A stretch of 64,000 nt of DNA from JAGVSZ01 sp019137045 (GTDB lineage Bacteria > Pseudomonadota > Gammaproteobacteria > Burkholderiales > SG8-39): positions 62,001 through 126,000 of the forward strand of contig JAXMFT010000002.1 in the NCBI GenBank assembly GCA_046347635.1, given 5' to 3'. Shown piece by piece: positions 34,572 through 43,588 of the stretch. Both the position numbers and the translations under genes were made by a program. The notes under the pieces are model-generated. The model had not been told where the DNA came from, searched no databases, and saw only the letters and a program-made list of their open reading frames with translations. How positions within the stretch are numbered: the first letter of the stretch is position 1; each line of letters begins with the position of its first letter.

Positions 34572-35216
34572 ATGCAGGAGAACGAACGGCAGCTCGTCGA
34601 TGCGCTGGCGGACATGCGCGAGGAGGAGGCGCTCGCGGCCGCGCGCGCGCTGCTCGACGGCGGGGTCGCGCCGCTGCGGGTGCTCGAGCTGTGCCGCGCG
34701 GGGATGGAGATCGTCGGCAAGCGCTTCGAGCAGGGCGAGTACTTCCTGCCCGAGCTCATTCTCGGCGGCGAGATGCTGGAGGCGATCGGCGCGCTCGCGA
34801 AGCCGCTGCTGGCGAGCGCGCCCGGCGGCCCGGCCAAGACCCACGGCCGGGTCCTGATCGGCACCGTCCAGGGCGACCTGCACGACATCGGCAAGAACAT
34901 CGTCACCTTCATGCTCGACGTCAACGGCTTCGAGGTGAAGGACCTCGGCATCGACGTGCCGGCCGCGACCTTCGTCGCGGCGATCCGGGAGTTCCAGCCC
35001 GCGGTGGTCGGCCTGAGCGGGTTCCTCACGCTCGCGTTCGACGCGATGCGCGACACGGTGGGCGCGATCGAGGCGGCGGGCCTGCGCGAGGGGCGCAGGA
35101 TCATGATCGGCGGCGGGCAGGTGGACGAGGCGGTGCGCGCGCACGCGCGCGCCGACGCCTTCGGCGGCAACGCGATGGCCGCGGTCGCCCTCTGCCGCGA
35201 GTGGATGGGGGCCTGA
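34572..35216 (+). CDS. Corrinoid (B12-binding) methyl-carrier protein
   Basis: 214-residue methyltransferase corrinoid protein. The N-terminal helical cap (LVDALADMREEEALAAARALL, then GKRFEQGEYFLPELILGGEML) precedes the Rossmann B12 domain with the base-off motif TVQGDLHDIGKNIV (Asp-x-His-xx-Gly, His being the lower cobalt ligand), then VVGLSGFLTLAFDAM and MIGGGQVDEAV. It carries the methyl group on cobalt between the UroD-type and pterin-type methyltransferases. GGAGG precedes the ATG at 34572. The length and motifs fit MtaC/MtvC-type proteins. Confidence 0.94.
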   Translation: MQENERQLVDALADMREEEALAAARALLDGGVAPLRVLELCRAGMEIVGKRFEQGEYFLPELILGGEMLEAIGALAKPLLASAPGGPAKTHGRVLIGTVQGDLHDIGKNIVTFMLDVNGFEVKDLGIDVPAATFVAAIREFQPAVVGLSGFLTLAFDAMRDTVGAIEAAGLREGRRIMIGGGQVDEAVRAHARADAFGGNAMAAVALCREWMGA

Positions 35217-35220
35217 CCAC

Positions 35221-35865
35221 GTGCTCACCGCGGCCGTCGCGGCCGACCGCATGCCGGCGACCGCGGCCGGCGCGGCCCGCGCGCGCGCCCGGTACGAGGC
35301 GCATGCGCTCGTCGCGGCCGAAGCGCTCGTGCGGCCGGCGACCGCGTTCCGCGTGTGGCCGGTGCGCTCCGCGCAGGGGGCGCGGATCGATCTCGGTCCG
35401 CGCGTGATCGTGGCGGCCGGGTTCGCCGGCTGCGCCGGGGCGACCGAGGCGGTGGCGGCGGCGGCGTGCACGCTCGGCCCGCGCCTCGAGCAGCGCGTTG
35501 CCGCGCTCTTCGCGGCGCGCCGAGCGCTGCTCGCGTTCGAGCTCGACGCGATCGGCACCGAGCGGCTCTACGCACTCGCCGATCGGCTCGCAGCGCGGAT
35601 CCGTCGCGCCGCCCGGCGCGCGGGGTGGGGCGCGGGCGCGGCGCTGCATCCGGGCGACGCCGGCATGGCGCTCGACGAGCAGCAGGCGGTGCTCGCGCTG
35701 GCGGGGGCCGGCACGCAGGGCATCGCGGCGTCGGCGGCGGGCATGCTGCGGCCGGTGAAGTCGCTCGCGTTCGTCGTCGCGCTCGGCCGGGCGGTGTCGC
35801 CGCCCGCGGGCGCGCGCTGCGATCGCTGCGGGGCCCGCGCGCGATGCCGGATCCGGCCGGCCTGA
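35221..35865 (+). CDS. MetH-activation-domain-like protein of corrinoid cluster
   Basis: 214-residue protein resembling the isolated activation domain of B12-dependent methionine synthase. Similar stretches are LDAIGTERLYALADRLAARI, HPGDAGMALDEQQAVLALA, and SAAGMLRPVKSLAFVVALG. The C-terminus has a compact cysteine cluster (CDRCGARARC) that could bind metal. GTG start at 35221, four bases after the corrinoid gene. Such proteins accompany corrinoid methyltransferases and their activators in other bacteria. Its role, perhaps in reactivating or docking the corrinoid, is inferred. It overlaps the next gene by 22 bases. Confidence 0.72.
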   Translation: MLTAAVAADRMPATAAGAARARARYEAHALVAAEALVRPATAFRVWPVRSAQGARIDLGPRVIVAAGFAGCAGATEAVAAAACTLGPRLEQRVAALFAARRALLAFELDAIGTERLYALADRLAARIRRAARRAGWGAGAALHPGDAGMALDEQQAVLALAGAGTQGIAASAAGMLRPVKSLAFVVALGRAVSPPAGARCDRCGARARCRIRPA

Positions 35866-37649
35866 CGCCCGCCGCCGCACGGCGGCGAATCCGGTTCGTG
35901 GGACTGGATCACGACGCCGAGTGCGCCGGGCGCGAGACGATCTTCCAGGGTGCCCGCCGTGCCGGGGTGCGTATCGTCGGCGCGTGCGGCGGACGCGGCG
36001 TGTGCGGCACGTGCGCGGTGCAGATCGCCGAGGGCGAGGTCGAGCTGCTGCAGCCCCCGACGCCGCATGCGCGCGCGCAGCTCGCGCACGGCTGGTTGCG
36101 CGCGTGCCTCGCGCGGCCGCGCGGCGACTGCCTGGTCGAGATCTCGCCCCGCTCCCTGGCGCCGGTCGCGCGCACCGAAGTGGCGGGCGCGGCCGGCAGC
36201 GCGTGGCCGGCGGACCCGGCAGTGCGCGTGCACGAGGTGGCGCTGCCGCCGCCGACGCTCGCGTCGGGCCGTGCCGACGGCGAGCGCCGCCTCGACGCGC
36301 TCGGCGATCCGCGCGTCACGCGGGTCGATCTCGCCGCGCTGCGCGAGCTCCCCGCGCTGGCGCGCGCGCACGGGTGGCGGCTCGGCGTGTGCGTGCGCGG
36401 CGACGAAGTGATCGCGGTCGGCGCGCCCGGGCGGCGCGCGCTCGGCCTCGCGGTCGACCTCGGCACGACCAACGTCGCGGCCTTCCTGCTCGACCTGGAG
36501 ACCGGCGGGCGGCGCGCGAGCCTCGGCATCGAGAACCCGCAGGCCGGGTACGGCGCGGACCTGGTGAGCCGCATCGACCACGCGGTGCGCGCGGCGGACG
36601 GGGCGCTCGCGCTGCACCGGGCGGCGATCGACGCCATCGGGTCGCTCGCGCGCGACCTCTGCGCGGCGACCGCCACCCGGGTGCAGGACATCGTGGAGGT
36701 CGCCGTGGGCGGCAATACCGCGATGCACCACCTGCTGCTGCGCCTGCCGGTCGCGCAGCTCGCGCGCGCGCCGTTCGTGCCCGCGCTCGCCGCCGCGACC
36801 GACGTCAAGGCGCGCGACCTCGGCCTGCCGTTCGCGCCCGGCGCCTGCGTCCATCTGCTGCCCAACGTCGGCGGCTTCGTCGGCGGCGACCACGTGGCGA
36901 CGCTGCTCGCCACCGCGGACGAGTGGGCGGCGGGGACGTCGATCGTGATGGACATCGGCACCAACACCGAGATCTCGCTCGTGCACGCGGGCGCGATCAC
37001 CACCGTCTCCTGCCCTTCCGGGCCGGCGCTCGAGGGCGGGCACATCGCGTGCGGCATGCGCGCGGCGGACGGGGCGATCGAGCGCGTCGCGATCGCCGGC
37101 GACCGCGTCGAGGTGCGCACGATCGGGGACGTCGCGCCGGTCGGGCTGTGCGGCTCCGGCGTCCTGGACGCGGTGGCGGCGATGCGCGGCGCGGGCGTGC
37201 TCGACGCGCGCGGCCGGATCCGGCCCGGGCATCCCGCCGTGCGCGCGCCCGACGGCCGCCGCGAGCTCGCGCTCGCGCCGGAGGTCGCGTTCACGCAGGA
37301 CGACGTGCGCGCGGTCCAGCTCGCGAAGGCCGCGGTGCGCTCGGGCATCGACCTCCTGCTGCGCGAGGCCGGCCTCGCCGAGCCGGCGCTCGACCGCGTG
37401 CTGATCGCCGGCGCCTTCGGGTCCTACATCGACGTGCGGAGCGCGATCGCGGTCGGGCTGGTCCCCGCGCTGCCGTCCGAGCGCTTCGCGCAGGTGGGGA
37501 ACGCGGCCGGCGCCGGGGTGCAGATGGCGCTCGCGTCGGTGGCGCTGCGCGCGCGCGCGCGCGAGATCGCGGCCCGCTGCCGCTATCTCGAGCTCGGTGC
37601 GCTCGCCGGCTTCCAGAAGGCCTTCCTGAGGAGGATCCACTTTGACTGA
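35844..37649 (+). CDS. Reductive activator of corrinoid enzymes (ferredoxin-ASKHA, RACE protein)
   Basis: 601-residue ATP-dependent activator that returns oxidised Co(II) corrinoid to active Co(I). An N-terminal 2Fe-2S ferredoxin domain has Cys ligands in VGACGGRGVCGTCAVQI and the later RACLARP. A linker of about 90 residues leads to the ASKHA actin-like ATPase: LAVDLGTTNVAAFLLDL, AVGGNTAMHHLLL, VMDIGTNTEISL, GPALEGGHIACGM, and LIAGAFGSYIDVRSA. ATG at 35844 lies inside the previous gene. Its presence shows that the operon encodes a complete, repairable corrinoid system. Domain order and length match known RACE proteins. Confidence 0.92.
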   Translation: MPDPAGLTPAAARRRIRFVGLDHDAECAGRETIFQGARRAGVRIVGACGGRGVCGTCAVQIAEGEVELLQPPTPHARAQLAHGWLRACLARPRGDCLVEISPRSLAPVARTEVAGAAGSAWPADPAVRVHEVALPPPTLASGRADGERRLDALGDPRVTRVDLAALRELPALARAHGWRLGVCVRGDEVIAVGAPGRRALGLAVDLGTTNVAAFLLDLETGGRRASLGIENPQAGYGADLVSRIDHAVRAADGALALHRAAIDAIGSLARDLCAATATRVQDIVEVAVGGNTAMHHLLLRLPVAQLARAPFVPALAAATDVKARDLGLPFAPGACVHLLPNVGGFVGGDHVATLLATADEWAAGTSIVMDIGTNTEISLVHAGAITTVSCPSGPALEGGHIACGMRAADGAIERVAIAGDRVEVRTIGDVAPVGLCGSGVLDAVAAMRGAGVLDARGRIRPGHPAVRAPDGRRELALAPEVAFTQDDVRAVQLAKAAVRSGIDLLLREAGLAEPALDRVLIAGAFGSYIDVRSAIAVGLVPALPSERFAQVGNAAGAGVQMALASVALRARAREIAARCRYLELGALAGFQKAFLRRIHFD

Positions 37650-38526
37650 AGCACCCCCCCTCACCGTCATCGGCGACCGCATCAATCCCGGGTTCAGGAG
37701 CACGCGCGCCCTGCTCGAGGCGAACGACCTCGCCGGCGTCCAGGCGCTCGCCGTGCGCCAGGTGGCGGCCGGGGCGGCGGCGCTCGACGTCACGATCGGG
37801 CCGCGCGCGGGGGAAGACCCCGCGTTCCTGGTCGAGGTGATCCGCGCGATCCAGGCGGCGGTGGACGTGCCGCTCTGCTTCGACTACCCCGACGCCGCCA
37901 CCCAGCGCGTCTGCCTGGAGGCCTACGACCCGGCCCGGGCGCGCGGGCGCAAGCCGATCGTGAACTCGCTCGCCGAGACCCGCTGGGAGATGACCGAGCT
38001 GCTCGCGATCCGCCCCTTCAGGGCGATGCTGATGGCCTCGGAGCGCCTGGAGGACGGCGCGGGCCGTCCGAACCGGACGAGCGCCGAGATCGCCGGCACC
38101 GCCCGGCGCGCGGCGCTGCGGCTGGTGCACGACCACGGCTTCGAGCTCGACGACATCATCGTGGACGTCACGGTCAGCGCGCTGGCGGTCGACACCGCGG
38201 GCCAGAACCGCGCCGCGCTGGAGGCGATCGGCACCATCGGCGCCGACCCCGAGCTGAGGGGGATCCATCTCTCGGGCGGGATCACGAACATCGGGCAGCA
38301 GCTCCCGGCGAAGGCGGCGGACGGCTCCGACCTCAGGACGCAGCTCGGGCGCGCGTTCGTGACCGTCGCGCGGCCGCTCGGCCTGGACACGGTGCTCGCC
38401 ACGCCCTGGCACGACCTGCGGCCGTTGCCCGCGGGCGACTTCGTGCTGGAGACCTTCCGCCGCATCCTGCCGCTCGCGGGGACCGACGTCCTGCGCCAGG
38501 TGCGCAAGCTCTACCGCCCCGCGTGA
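37642..38526 (+). CDS. Pterin-binding methyltransferase (methyltetrahydrofolate:corrinoid, methyltransferase II)
   Basis: 294-residue DHPS/MeTr-family TIM barrel. Hallmarks are VIGDRINPGFRSTRA, AAALDVTIGPRAGED, KPIVNSLAETRWE and the late LSGGITNIGQQLP. The TTG start at 37642 is set by GAGGAGG just upstream and overlaps the activator's end by 8 bases. It would move the methyl group from the corrinoid to tetrahydrofolate. It completes a three-component methyl-transfer chain with the genes at 33291 and 34572. Confidence 0.9.
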   Translation: MTEAPPLTVIGDRINPGFRSTRALLEANDLAGVQALAVRQVAAGAAALDVTIGPRAGEDPAFLVEVIRAIQAAVDVPLCFDYPDAATQRVCLEAYDPARARGRKPIVNSLAETRWEMTELLAIRPFRAMLMASERLEDGAGRPNRTSAEIAGTARRAALRLVHDHGFELDDIIVDVTVSALAVDTAGQNRAALEAIGTIGADPELRGIHLSGGITNIGQQLPAKAADGSDLRTQLGRAFVTVARPLGLDTVLATPWHDLRPLPAGDFVLETFRRILPLAGTDVLRQVRKLYRPA

Positions 38527-38535
38527 CGGCGGCCG

Positions 38536-39747
38536 TCACGCGCGCGCGAGCGGCCGGATCAGCAGCGCGTACGCCGTCGCGACCAGCACGGCGGCGAGCG
38601 CCACGGCCGCCGCGAGCTGGAGCGGCGCGCCGTCGAAGAAGAGCCGCATGAAGAGCTGGCTGACCACCGCCGCGAAGAGGAGCTGCGTGCAGCCGAGCAG
38701 GGCGGAGGCGGTGCCGGCGATGCGCGCGAACGGCGCGATCGCGGCGGCGAGGGAGACCGGGTTGATGAAGCCGAGCCCGAAGAGGTAGACCGCCATCGGG
38801 CCGACGATCGCGAGCGGGTGCGCGAGGCCGCCCGCGGCGAGCGCGAGCATCAGGAGCCCGCCGAGCGCGACGAACGCGGCGCCCGCGCCGAGCAGCGCCG
38901 GGAGCGCGACGCGGCGGGTGAGGCGGGCGCACACGAACGAGCCGCAGAAGTTGCCCGCGACCGGGATGACGAACCAGAGCCCGAAGTCCTGCGGGCGCAC
39001 CTGCAGCACCTCGATCAGCACGAAGGGGGCCGTGGAGAGGTAGAAGAACAGCCCCGCGTAGGTCAGGGTGAAGCAGACCGCATAAGCGGAGAAGGTGCGG
39101 TTCGAATAGATCACGCGCGCGTTGCGCGCGAACTGCGCGACGTCGGTCGCGGTCGGCTCGCAGTGGCGGTTCGACTCGGCGAGCACGAGCCAGGACGCGA
39201 TCCACAGCGCGAGCCCGTACGCCAGCATCAGACCGAAGGGCGCGCGCCAGCCGAACCAGACGGTGAGATAGCCGCCGACGAGCGGCGAGACCATCGGCAC
39301 CAGCAGGACCAGCGTCATGATCTGGGCGAGCGCCCGCGCGCCGCGCACCGGGTCGTAGACGTCGCGCACGATCGCGCGCCCGGTCACCGGGCCGCTGCAC
39401 GCGCCGATCCCCTGGAGCAGGCGCGCCGCCACCAGCAGCTCGATCGACGGCGCGAGCATCGCCGCGATCGACCCGAGCATGAACAGCGCGAGCCCGGATA
39501 GCAGCACCGGCCGCCGCCCGAAGCGGTCCGAGAGCGGACCGTAGGCGAGCTGGGCCGCGCCGAACCCGACCGCGAACGCCGCCAGCGTGAGCTGCACCTG
39601 GGCGTCGGTCGCCTCGAGCGCGCCGCGGATCGCCGGCAGGGAGGGCAGGTAGAGGTCGCTCGGGAAGGCGAGGAGCGCGAAGATCCCCGCGCTGTAGGCG
39701 ATGAGCGCCCGGCCCGGAGCGTGCGCCGGGTGCGCGATCGTGCGCAC
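38536..39747 (-). CDS. Bcr/CflA-type multidrug MFS efflux pump
   Basis: 403-residue MFS protein with 12 helices. Bcr/CflA hallmarks are LYLPSLPAIRGALEATDAQVQL, LAYGPLSDRFGRRPVLLSGL, LLQGIGACSGPVTGRAIVRD, and SPLVGGYLTVWFGWRAPF. It exports small hydrophobic compounds by proton antiport in known members. It ends 10 bases after the convergent corrinoid operon and lies 8 bases downstream of the FAH-like gene, so it may be co-transcribed with that. Confidence 0.9.
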   Translation of the reverse strand: MRTIAHPAHAPGRALIAYSAGIFALLAFPSDLYLPSLPAIRGALEATDAQVQLTLAAFAVGFGAAQLAYGPLSDRFGRRPVLLSGLALFMLGSIAAMLAPSIELLVAARLLQGIGACSGPVTGRAIVRDVYDPVRGARALAQIMTLVLLVPMVSPLVGGYLTVWFGWRAPFGLMLAYGLALWIASWLVLAESNRHCEPTATDVAQFARNARVIYSNRTFSAYAVCFTLTYAGLFFYLSTAPFVLIEVLQVRPQDFGLWFVIPVAGNFCGSFVCARLTRRVALPALLGAGAAFVALGGLLMLALAAGGLAHPLAIVGPMAVYLFGLGFINPVSLAAAIAPFARIAGTASALLGCTQLLFAAVVSQLFMRLFFDGAPLQLAAAVALAAVLVATAYALLIRPLARA

Positions 39748-39754
39748 GCCGGGC

Positions 39755-40780
39755 CTAGCCCGCTGCGGCCGCGGGTTCGGCTGCCGCCGCCCGGTGTCCG
39801 GCGCGCACCACCTCCTGGTCGATCGCCCCGAAGACGGAGCGGCCCTCGGCGTCGCGCACCTCGATCTCCACGCGGTCGCCGAAGCGCAGGAACGGCGTCG
39901 CCGCTTCGCCGCGCGCGACCGTCTCGAGCGCGCGCTGCTCGGCGATGCAGCACACGCCCGCCTTCGCGTCCTTGTTCGAGACCGTGCCGGCGCCGAGGAC
40001 GGTCCCGGCGCCGAGCGCGCGCGTGCGCGCGGCGTGCACGATGAGCCGCGGGAAGTCGAAGGTCATGTCCACCCCGGCGTTCGGCTGCCCGAGCAGCGTG
40101 CCGTTCACGTGCACCGTGACCGGCAGGTGCACCTTGCGCCCGTCCCACGCGTCCCCGAGCTCGTCGGGCGTGACGGCGACCGGGGAGAACGCGGTCTGCG
40201 CCTTGGACTGGACGAACCCGAACCCCTTGGCGAGCTCGTGCGGCACCAGGTTGCGCAGGGTCACGTCGTTGGCGAGCACGAGCAGGCGCACGTGCTCGGC
40301 CGCCCGCTCGCGCTTCACGCCGGGCGGCACGTCGCCGAGGATCGCGGCGAGCTCGGCCTCCAGGTCGATGCCCCAGTCTTCGCTCTCGACCGCGATCGGG
40401 TCGCGCGGACCCAGGAACGCGTCCGAACCGCCCTGGTACATCAGCGGCTCCTCGCGCAGCTCCTTCGTGAGCTCGGCGCCGCGCGCCCTGCGCACGCGCT
40501 CGACGTGCGCGAGATAGCCCGACGCGTCCAGCCACTGGAACGCGCGCGGCAGCGGCGCGTGGAACTGCGCGAAGTCCGGCTCGAACCAGCGCGAGCCCTC
40601 GGGCGCGCGGTTCGCGGCCTCGTACAGGTCCTGCAGGCGCGGGGCGGCATAGTCCCAGTCGTCCAGCGCCGCCTGCAGCGTCGGCGCGACGTCGTAGGCG
40701 ACCGTGGCGCGCCGGAGGTCGCGCGCCACGACGCACAGCGCGCCGTCGCGGGTATCGTTCTTGAGGGAGCCGAGCTTCAT
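39755..40780 (-). CDS. Fumarylacetoacetate-hydrolase-family protein
   Basis: 341-residue FAH-superfamily enzyme, distinct from the true fumarylacetoacetase encoded next to it. The metal-binding acidic residues lie in SEDWGIDLEAELAAILGDVP, and the core continues with LLVLANDVTLRNLV and AKGFGFVQSKAQTAFSPVAV. Related proteins hydrolyse or decarboxylate 2-oxo acids, including fumarylpyruvate. It is in the same orientation as fahA and hmgA, which suggests a side role in aromatic acid breakdown. A C-terminal Ala-rich tail has no clear role. Confidence 0.87.
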   Translation of the reverse strand: MKLGSLKNDTRDGALCVVARDLRRATVAYDVAPTLQAALDDWDYAAPRLQDLYEAANRAPEGSRWFEPDFAQFHAPLPRAFQWLDASGYLAHVERVRRARGAELTKELREEPLMYQGGSDAFLGPRDPIAVESEDWGIDLEAELAAILGDVPPGVKRERAAEHVRLLVLANDVTLRNLVPHELAKGFGFVQSKAQTAFSPVAVTPDELGDAWDGRKVHLPVTVHVNGTLLGQPNAGVDMTFDFPRLIVHAARTRALGAGTVLGAGTVSNKDAKAGVCCIAEQRALETVARGEAATPFLRFGDRVEIEVRDAEGRSVFGAIDQEVVRAGHRAAAAEPAAAAG

Positions 40781-40846
40781 GGCGGGGCGGGCGAAACGAA
40801 GGCGCGCATTCTACCCGCGTCCCGCGGGGCGCTCAGCGCCCGCGCG

Positions 40847-42160
40847 CTATGCGGCCGGCCGCACCGTCCCGCGGCATTCGCCGAACCCGATGCGCGCGTA
40901 CCCCGCCTTCTCGCAGAACCCGCGCAGGATCACCGCGTCGCCGTCCTGGAGGAAGGTGCGCGACTCGCCGCCGCCGAGCTCGACCGGGCGCTTGCCGGCG
41001 TCCGAGAGCTCCAGCAGCGACCCGGCCTCTTCCGGCGTCGGCCCCGACTGGGTGCCGGTGCCGAGCAGGTCGCCCGGCTGCAGGTTGCAGCCGTTCACCG
41101 TGTGGTGCGCCACCAGCTGCGCGACGGTCCAGTACGCGTGCCGCAGGCTCGTGCGCGACAGGCGCGCCGGGCCGCTGCGGGCGGCGCGCATCTGCGCGCT
41201 CTCCAGCCAGGCCTCGAGCTGCACGTCGAACGCGCCGCGCGCGCGGTTCTCCGCCGACTCGAGGTAGGGCAGGGGCTGCGGGTCCCCGGCCGGCCGCGTC
41301 CACTCGGTCCGGAAGGGCGCGAGCGCCTCGAGCGTCACGATCCACGGCGAGACGGTGGTCGCGAAGTTCTTCGCGAGGAACGGCCCGAGCGGCTGGTACT
41401 CCCAGCCCTGGATGTCGCGCGCCGACCAGTCGTTGAGCAGGCCGAGGCCGAAGACGTGCGCCTCCGCCGCGTCGAGCGGCACGCGCTCGCCGAGCTCGTT
41501 GCCGACGCCGACGAAGATCCCGACCTCGAGCTCGTAGTCGAGCCGGCGCGAGGGGCCGAACACCGGCGTCTGCGCGTCCCTGGGCAGCGTCTGCCCGGCC
41601 GGGCGCGGGAAGGACTGCCCGCTCACGCCGATCGAGGAGGCGCGGCCGTGGTAGCCGATCGGCACCCACTTGTAGTTCGGCAGGAGCGGGTTGTCCGGGC
41701 GGAAGAGCCGTCCGACGGTGGTGGCGTGGTGCAGCGAGGCGTAGAAATCGGTGTAGTCGCCGATCGCGGCCGGCACCGCGTGCTCCGCTTGCGACTGGGG
41801 CACCAGGCAAGCGGTGAGCTTCGGCTGCATCGGGCTGCCCTCGCGCAGCGCGCGCGACAGCGCGAGCCGCAGCGCCGCCCACGCGGCCGGGCCCATCGCC
41901 ATGAAGCCGTTGAGCGTCGGGCCGGTGCACGCGAGCGCCCCGTGCGCCGCCTCGCCCGCGAACACGCCCGCCTTGTGCGCGGCGGCGAGGTCGAGGATCT
42001 GGTCGCCGATCGCCACGCCGCCGCGGAACGGCTCGTTCCTGCCCTCGCGGCGGAAGACGCCGAAGGGCAGGTTCTGGAGCGGGAAGTCGGTCGCCCCGGA
42101 GTTGGCCGAGTCGACCCAGCTGCGGAGTCCCCGGTCGTGCGTCTCGTTCAGCGCGCGCAT
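40847..42160 (-). CDS. fahA: Fumarylacetoacetase
   Basis: 437-residue fumarylacetoacetase, the last step of tyrosine breakdown, giving fumarate and acetoacetate. The SH3-like N-terminal domain (LRSWVDSANSGATDFPLQNLPFG) precedes the catalytic domain with DFYASLHHATTVG (catalytic His, metal Asp), RLDYELEVGIFVG (metal Glu), and LLNDWSARDIQGWEYQPLGPF. Late NLQPGDLLGTGTQSGP is also typical. It begins 4 bases after the hmgA stop, the usual hmgA-fahA pair. Confidence 0.95.
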   Translation of the reverse strand: MRALNETHDRGLRSWVDSANSGATDFPLQNLPFGVFRREGRNEPFRGGVAIGDQILDLAAAHKAGVFAGEAAHGALACTGPTLNGFMAMGPAAWAALRLALSRALREGSPMQPKLTACLVPQSQAEHAVPAAIGDYTDFYASLHHATTVGRLFRPDNPLLPNYKWVPIGYHGRASSIGVSGQSFPRPAGQTLPRDAQTPVFGPSRRLDYELEVGIFVGVGNELGERVPLDAAEAHVFGLGLLNDWSARDIQGWEYQPLGPFLAKNFATTVSPWIVTLEALAPFRTEWTRPAGDPQPLPYLESAENRARGAFDVQLEAWLESAQMRAARSGPARLSRTSLRHAYWTVAQLVAHHTVNGCNLQPGDLLGTGTQSGPTPEEAGSLLELSDAGKRPVELGGGESRTFLQDGDAVILRGFCEKAGYARIGFGECRGTVRPAA

Positions 42161-42164
42161 GCGA

Positions 42165-43511
42165 TCAGGGCTTGCGCGGGTCGAAGTGCTTCGCGAGGCC
42201 CTGCCAGCAGGTGTAGTAGTCGCGCTGCAGCTCCGCGGCCTCGAGCGCGTAGCGCGTCGGCCGCAGCGGCAGCCGCGTCTCGAACATGAACGCCATGGTG
42301 TCCTCGATGTAATGCGGCTTCGACGTGTCGGCGCGCGTCGCCTGCTCGAAGGTCGCGGCGTCCGGCCCGTGCGCGGTCATGCAGTTGTGCAGGCTCGCGC
42401 CGCCGGGAACGAAGCCCTCCGCCTTCGCGTCGTACGCGCCGTGGACGAGCCCCATGAACTCGCTCGCGACGTTGCGGTGGAACCAGGGCGGGCGGAAGGT
42501 GTCCTGCATCGCCAGGATGCGCGGCGGGAAGATCACGAAGTCGATCATGTCCACCGCCGGCGTGTCCGACTGCGACTGCAGCACGAGGAAGATCGACGGG
42601 TCGGGGTGGTCGTAGCTGATCGAGCCGATCACGTTGAAGCGGCGCAGGTCGTACTTGTAGGGCGCGAAGTTGCCGTGCCAGGCGACCACGTCGCACGGCG
42701 AGTGGCCGATCTCGGCCACCCACAGGTTGCCGAGGAACTTGTTGACGAGCTCGAACCGGCCTGCGCGCTCCTCGTAGTGCGCGACCGGGTACTGGAAGTC
42801 GCGCGGGTTGGCGAGCCCGTTCGAGCCGATCGGCCCGAGGTCGGGCAGGCGCAGGTAGGCGCCGAAGTTCTCGCACATGTAGCCGCGCGCCCGGCCATCG
42901 GGCACCTCGACGCGGAAGCGCAGGCCGCGCGGGAGCACGAGAATCTCCTGCGGCTCGACCTCGAGCACGCCGAGCTCGGTGACCGCGCGCAGGCGGCCGA
43001 GCTGCGGCACGATCAGCAGCTCGCCGTCGGCGTCGACGAAGAACCGGTCGGTCATCGACCGGTTGGCCGCGTAGAGGTGGATGGCGCAGCCCGCCATCGC
43101 GTCCGGCGCGCCGTGGCCGGCCATCGTGACCCAGCCGTCCACGAAGTCGGTCGGCTGCGACGGGATGGGAAGCGGGCCCCAGCGGAGCTGGTTCGGGGTC
43201 GCGACCGCCGCGCCGAAGTCGTTGGTCATGCGGCCGTTGTCGCCGCGGCGGAACGGCTCGTGGATCGCGCCCGGGCGAATGCGGTACATCCAGGTGCGCC
43301 GGTTGGCGCCGCGCAGGGCGGTGAACGCGGTGCCGGAGAGCTGCTCGGCGTACAGGCCGTAGGGGCAGCGCTGCGGCGAGTTGCGGCCGACCGGGAGCGC
43401 GCCGGGCAGCGCCTCGGTGGCGAACTCGTTGTTGAAGCCGGTCAGGTAGCGGGGCGCGGTCGCCGCCGCCGGCGCCGCGGGGCGCTCGGACCGGGAGGTC
43501 GTGACGGCCAT
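42165..43511 (-). CDS. hmgA: Homogentisate 1,2-dioxygenase
   Basis: 448-residue Fe(II) dioxygenase that opens homogentisate to maleylacetoacetate. Hallmarks are YLTGFNNEFATEALPGALP, RRTWMYRIRP, CDVVAWHGNFAPYKYDL, and the iron-ligand region PPWFHRNVASEFMGL with GGASLHNCMTAHGPD. The second ATG, at 43511, is chosen because GGAGA is 6 bases upstream; the ATG at 43517 would be too close. No maleylacetoacetate isomerase is visible in the window. Confidence 0.96.
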   Translation of the reverse strand: MAVTTSRSERPAAPAAATAPRYLTGFNNEFATEALPGALPVGRNSPQRCPYGLYAEQLSGTAFTALRGANRRTWMYRIRPGAIHEPFRRGDNGRMTNDFGAAVATPNQLRWGPLPIPSQPTDFVDGWVTMAGHGAPDAMAGCAIHLYAANRSMTDRFFVDADGELLIVPQLGRLRAVTELGVLEVEPQEILVLPRGLRFRVEVPDGRARGYMCENFGAYLRLPDLGPIGSNGLANPRDFQYPVAHYEERAGRFELVNKFLGNLWVAEIGHSPCDVVAWHGNFAPYKYDLRRFNVIGSISYDHPDPSIFLVLQSQSDTPAVDMIDFVIFPPRILAMQDTFRPPWFHRNVASEFMGLVHGAYDAKAEGFVPGGASLHNCMTAHGPDAATFEQATRADTSKPHYIEDTMAFMFETRLPLRPTRYALEAAELQRDYYTCWQGLAKHFDPRKP

Positions 43512-43588
43512 GGGCATTCTCCGGGAAGCGAGGGCGGGAATGGTACCGCGGCGCGCGGGCGCGCCGGGCGCGCGCACGCGGGCGGCGG

